Shown here in pieces: positions 37,533 through 39,705 of a stretch of 39,705 nt of DNA. The notes under the pieces were generated by a model. The model was given only the letters and a program-made list of their open reading frames with translations, had not been told where the DNA came from and ran no database searches. The translations under genes and the position numbers were made by a program. This DNA comes from Prevotella sp. (GTDB lineage Bacteria; Bacteroidota; Bacteroidia; Bacteroidales; Bacteroidaceae), in the NCBI GenBank assembly GCA_022774105.1, contig JALFNY010000061.1, positions 1 through 39,705 of the forward strand, written 5' to 3'. Position 1 is the first letter of the stretch. Each line of letters opens with the position of its first letter.

Positions 37533-39251
37533 ATGAAGATATTTAGATATAAACAGGCGATAGTTGCTCTCTGCTGCCTGACCTCCACGGTAAGTTGCTC
37601 CGACATGCTTCTCCCCGACTCCGAAATTGTGGAGTTTGAAGAGGACAACAGGCTCTCAACGCCGCAGGACACACTGTACAGCGTGATGGGAATAATACGC
37701 CAGATGCAGGTGATAGCCGACCGCACGGTGCTTCTCGGAGAACTGCGCGCAGACCTGATGACCACCACTGACAAGGCTACAACGCCCATAAAGGACCTGG
37801 CTGCCTTCAACCTCAGCGGCGAAAACCCATACAATCAGGTGAGCGATTATTATGCTATCATCAACAACTGCAACTACTTCCTTGCCAATGCCGACACGTC
37901 CTTTGTGCGATTAGGCAAGAAGATATTTGAAAAGGAATATGCTGTTGTCAAGACTTACCGCGCATGGACCTACCTTCAACTTGCGAAAGTCTATGGACAA
38001 GTACCCCTTGTCACCACGCCTGTGCTGACAGAGGCTCAGGCTGACCAAGAGATGAAGAAGCCATATAGTGACATTTACGCTATCTGCGACTACTTTATCA
38101 AAGACATTCAGCCATACGTTGACACCGACCTGCCAGCATATGGCGTCATCAACGGCTTCCAATCAACGAAGTTCTATATCCCCGTGCGCGTGCTCCTCGG
38201 CGAGATGTGCCTGTGGGCCGGACGCTATCAGGAGGCTGCAACATACTTCAGCCAGTACCTTACAAAGAAGAACGATACGAAATACACCTATACAAGCAAA
38301 GTCTACTGGCCCGATAACTGCACTGACTTCACTATCTCCATTCCACTATCAGGCATTATTAACGCTTATCTCACAAGCGGAAACAATGATGAGAACGTCA
38401 CCCTCATACCGATGGAGACAACAGAGTTCCACGGTGAGAAGAGCCTCCTGGCAGACATTTTCACATCAACAGATAACAACTTCGCATACTTCCAGGCTAC
38501 ACCGTCAGTTGCTCTGCGTGAACTCTCTGCCTCACAGGACTACGTTCAACTGCAAAAGACCAGCGACACGCAGAAAGACACCGTACGAGTACCTAAGAAA
38601 GGCCTCGGCGACCCGCTGTACATAGGCGACCTAAGACTGTATGAGAACTACAGAGAGAACATCGTTAACCGCAACGAGACCTCACGTTACAACACTAACA
38701 TACAGTACATAATGAAGTTGCCAGACCACTTTGTCTGCACATACAGAATGCAAGAGATTTACCTCCTCTTCGCCGAAGCATTGTGCCGCGCAGGCTATCC
38801 CGAATCAGCCTTCTGCATATTGAAGTACGGTCTGCGCAACCAGAACATAGAGAAGTACGTATGTCAGAAAGAACGTGAACGCGCCGGCAGCCTGATAAAC
38901 TTCAACGACAACGAGTTCACAGAACAAAACACACAGGGAATACACGCCCGCGGCTGCGGAAACGTGGAGTGCGACACACTCTACCGCCTGCCACTCCCCG
39001 AACGGGCACTCGCCTCTTACGAGGACACCGTGCAGTACCAGATACCACTTGTGGAAGACATGATAATACAGGAGAAAGCACTGGAGATGTCATTCGAGGG
39101 CAGACGATACTACGATCTCATGCGTATCGCCATGCGAAGAAACGACAATTCATACCTCGCCACACCAATATCCAAACGTAACGGAACAAAAAATAATGCA
39201 CTTTTTAACATCCTCATGGACAATAAAAATTGGTATCTACCGTTAAATTAA
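37533..39251 (+). CDS. SusD-family glycan-binding lipoprotein, second pair
   Basis: 572 residues, lipoprotein signal with Cys22 (TSTVSCSDMLLPDSE). The SusD core is visible as YYAIINNCNYFLANAD (about 108-123) and KTYRAWTYLQLAKVYGQVPL (about 138-157). The C-terminal signature is IQEKALEMSFEGRRYYDLMRIA (about 511-532). It is the surface partner of the SusC directly upstream (27 bp). It ends in a terminator 22 bp later, so it closes the operon. Confidence 0.94.
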   Translation: MKIFRYKQAIVALCCLTSTVSCSDMLLPDSEIVEFEEDNRLSTPQDTLYSVMGIIRQMQVIADRTVLLGELRADLMTTTDKATTPIKDLAAFNLSGENPYNQVSDYYAIINNCNYFLANADTSFVRLGKKIFEKEYAVVKTYRAWTYLQLAKVYGQVPLVTTPVLTEAQADQEMKKPYSDIYAICDYFIKDIQPYVDTDLPAYGVINGFQSTKFYIPVRVLLGEMCLWAGRYQEAATYFSQYLTKKNDTKYTYTSKVYWPDNCTDFTISIPLSGIINAYLTSGNNDENVTLIPMETTEFHGEKSLLADIFTSTDNNFAYFQATPSVALRELSASQDYVQLQKTSDTQKDTVRVPKKGLGDPLYIGDLRLYENYRENIVNRNETSRYNTNIQYIMKLPDHFVCTYRMQEIYLLFAEALCRAGYPESAFCILKYGLRNQNIEKYVCQKERERAGSLINFNDNEFTEQNTQGIHARGCGNVECDTLYRLPLPERALASYEDTVQYQIPLVEDMIIQEKALEMSFEGRRYYDLMRIAMRRNDNSYLATPISKRNGTKNNALFNILMDNKNWYLPLN

Positions 39252-39273
39252 AGGATACACACAGTTAAGTTTT

Positions 39274-39316
39274 GGGCTGGCCGTCACACAACAAAAAAGG
39301 TGGCGGCCGCCCTTTT
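39274..39316 (+). terminator. Probable terminator after the second SusD
   Basis: GGGC-T-GGCCG (39274-39283) pairs with CGGCC-GCCC (39304-39312) with one bulged base, followed by TTTT. The loop is about 20 bases. Confidence 0.65.
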
Positions 39317-39351
39317 ACTGCAAATATACACTAATACAACACCACGTAAAA

Positions 39352-39439
39352 ACACAATCAGCACCTGATTACATCACAATAAACACCTGATTACAACACA
39401 ATTAGCACCTGATTACAACATAATCAGCACCTGATTCCA
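39352..39439. repeat. 22-bp palindromic tandem repeat, array F (4 copies)
   Basis: Unit starts are 39352, 39374, 39396 and 39418. The consensus AATCAGCACCTGATTACA has both half-sites intact in the first and last units. The array ends 20 bp before the GH30 start codon. The flank AACCAATAAC is shared with the flank of array A. Confidence 0.88.
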
Positions 39440-39459
39440 TAACCAATAACAAGACCACT

Positions 39460-39705
39460 ATGAATAAACCACTACACCACATCATAACACTTGTCAGCAT
39501 TACTGCTGCTGACCCCACTCACCACCTCCGCCTCCAACACCGTCATAACCCTCAACGTGAGCAAAGACTCCTGCCAGAAAGTTACAGGCTTCGGTGCCGC
39601 AGCAATGGGAGACCTGATGTGCCCCATCACCGATGACCATCTCATAGACATGGCCTACGGCGCAGACTCACCCATAGGCCTCAACATTCTGCGCATGGAA
39701 GTGTC
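39460..39705 (+). CDS. GH30-like glycoside hydrolase, N-terminal fragment with an apparent frameshift in the signal peptide
   Basis: The ATG at 39460 opens MNKPLHHIITLV, the start of a signal peptide, but this frame then becomes nonsense and stops near 39631. One base further on, the next frame continues as SALLLLTPLTTSAS and NTVITLNVSKDSCQKVTGF, then GAAAMGDLMC and LIDMAYGADSPIGLNILRMEV, to the right edge. The latter matches the opening of GH30 enzymes (GFGAAM...GLNILRMEV), a group with beta-1,6-galactanases, glucosylceramidases and xylanases. The two frames join into a perfect signal peptide if one base is removed around 39490-39500. A TTG at 39491 is the only in-frame alternative and would lack the basic N-terminus. 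It is either a real frameshift, a phase-variable start or a sequence error. Catalytic residues lie outside the window. Confidence 0.7.

Overview
The window reads as a carbohydrate-degradation region from a member of the Bacteroidota, most likely Bacteroidales and Prevotella-like. The reasons are two SusC/SusD pairs, a hybrid two-component system (HTCS) regulator of the 'one-protein' type, secreted glycoside hydrolases, C-termini that look like type IX secretion sorting domains, and promoter boxes of the Bacteroidota form TAnnTTTG in front of most transcription units. I see no rRNA, tRNA, CRISPR array, transposase or phage gene.

Layout. 1-3680 (minus): a secreted GH43 enzyme followed after 19 bp by a GH2 enzyme that runs off the left edge. 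4119-8153 (plus): a 1344-residue multidomain surface protein with a terminator. 8154-8913: a 760-bp gene-free stretch holding a 22-bp tandem palindrome array between 37-bp inverted repeats. 8914-11064 (minus): a PL1 pectate lyase with a sorting domain. 11240-14895 (plus): an amidohydrolase of the MTA/SAH deaminase type and a PiT phosphate transporter; both look like housekeeping genes set inside the sugar region. 15332-17443 (plus): a second, larger GH43 enzyme. 17616-21728 (minus): the HTCS sensor-regulator. 22411-39251 (plus): fasciclin lipoprotein, SusC, SusD, fasciclin lipoprotein, then a 415-bp gap and a second block of fasciclin lipoprotein, SusC, SusD. 39460-end (plus): the start of a GH30 enzyme whose signal peptide is out of frame with its catalytic domain.

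Together this is a polysaccharide utilisation locus. Pectate lyase, GH43, GH2 and GH30 enzymes point to pectin or arabinogalactan side chains (inference). Surface enzymes cut the polymer, the SusC/D complexes import oligosaccharides, and the HTCS probably senses a product in the periplasm and switches on the divergent fasciclin-SusC-SusD block.

The most unusual signal is non-coding: a family of 22-bp units with an imperfect palindrome of the form AATCAG-nnn-CTGATT. It occurs at seven intergenic sites as 1, 2, 4, 4, 4, 4 and about 8 exact-period copies. The single copy lies midway between two divergent promoters. A second, degenerate 8-bp repeat flanks the largest array and also appears in frame inside the GH2 gene.
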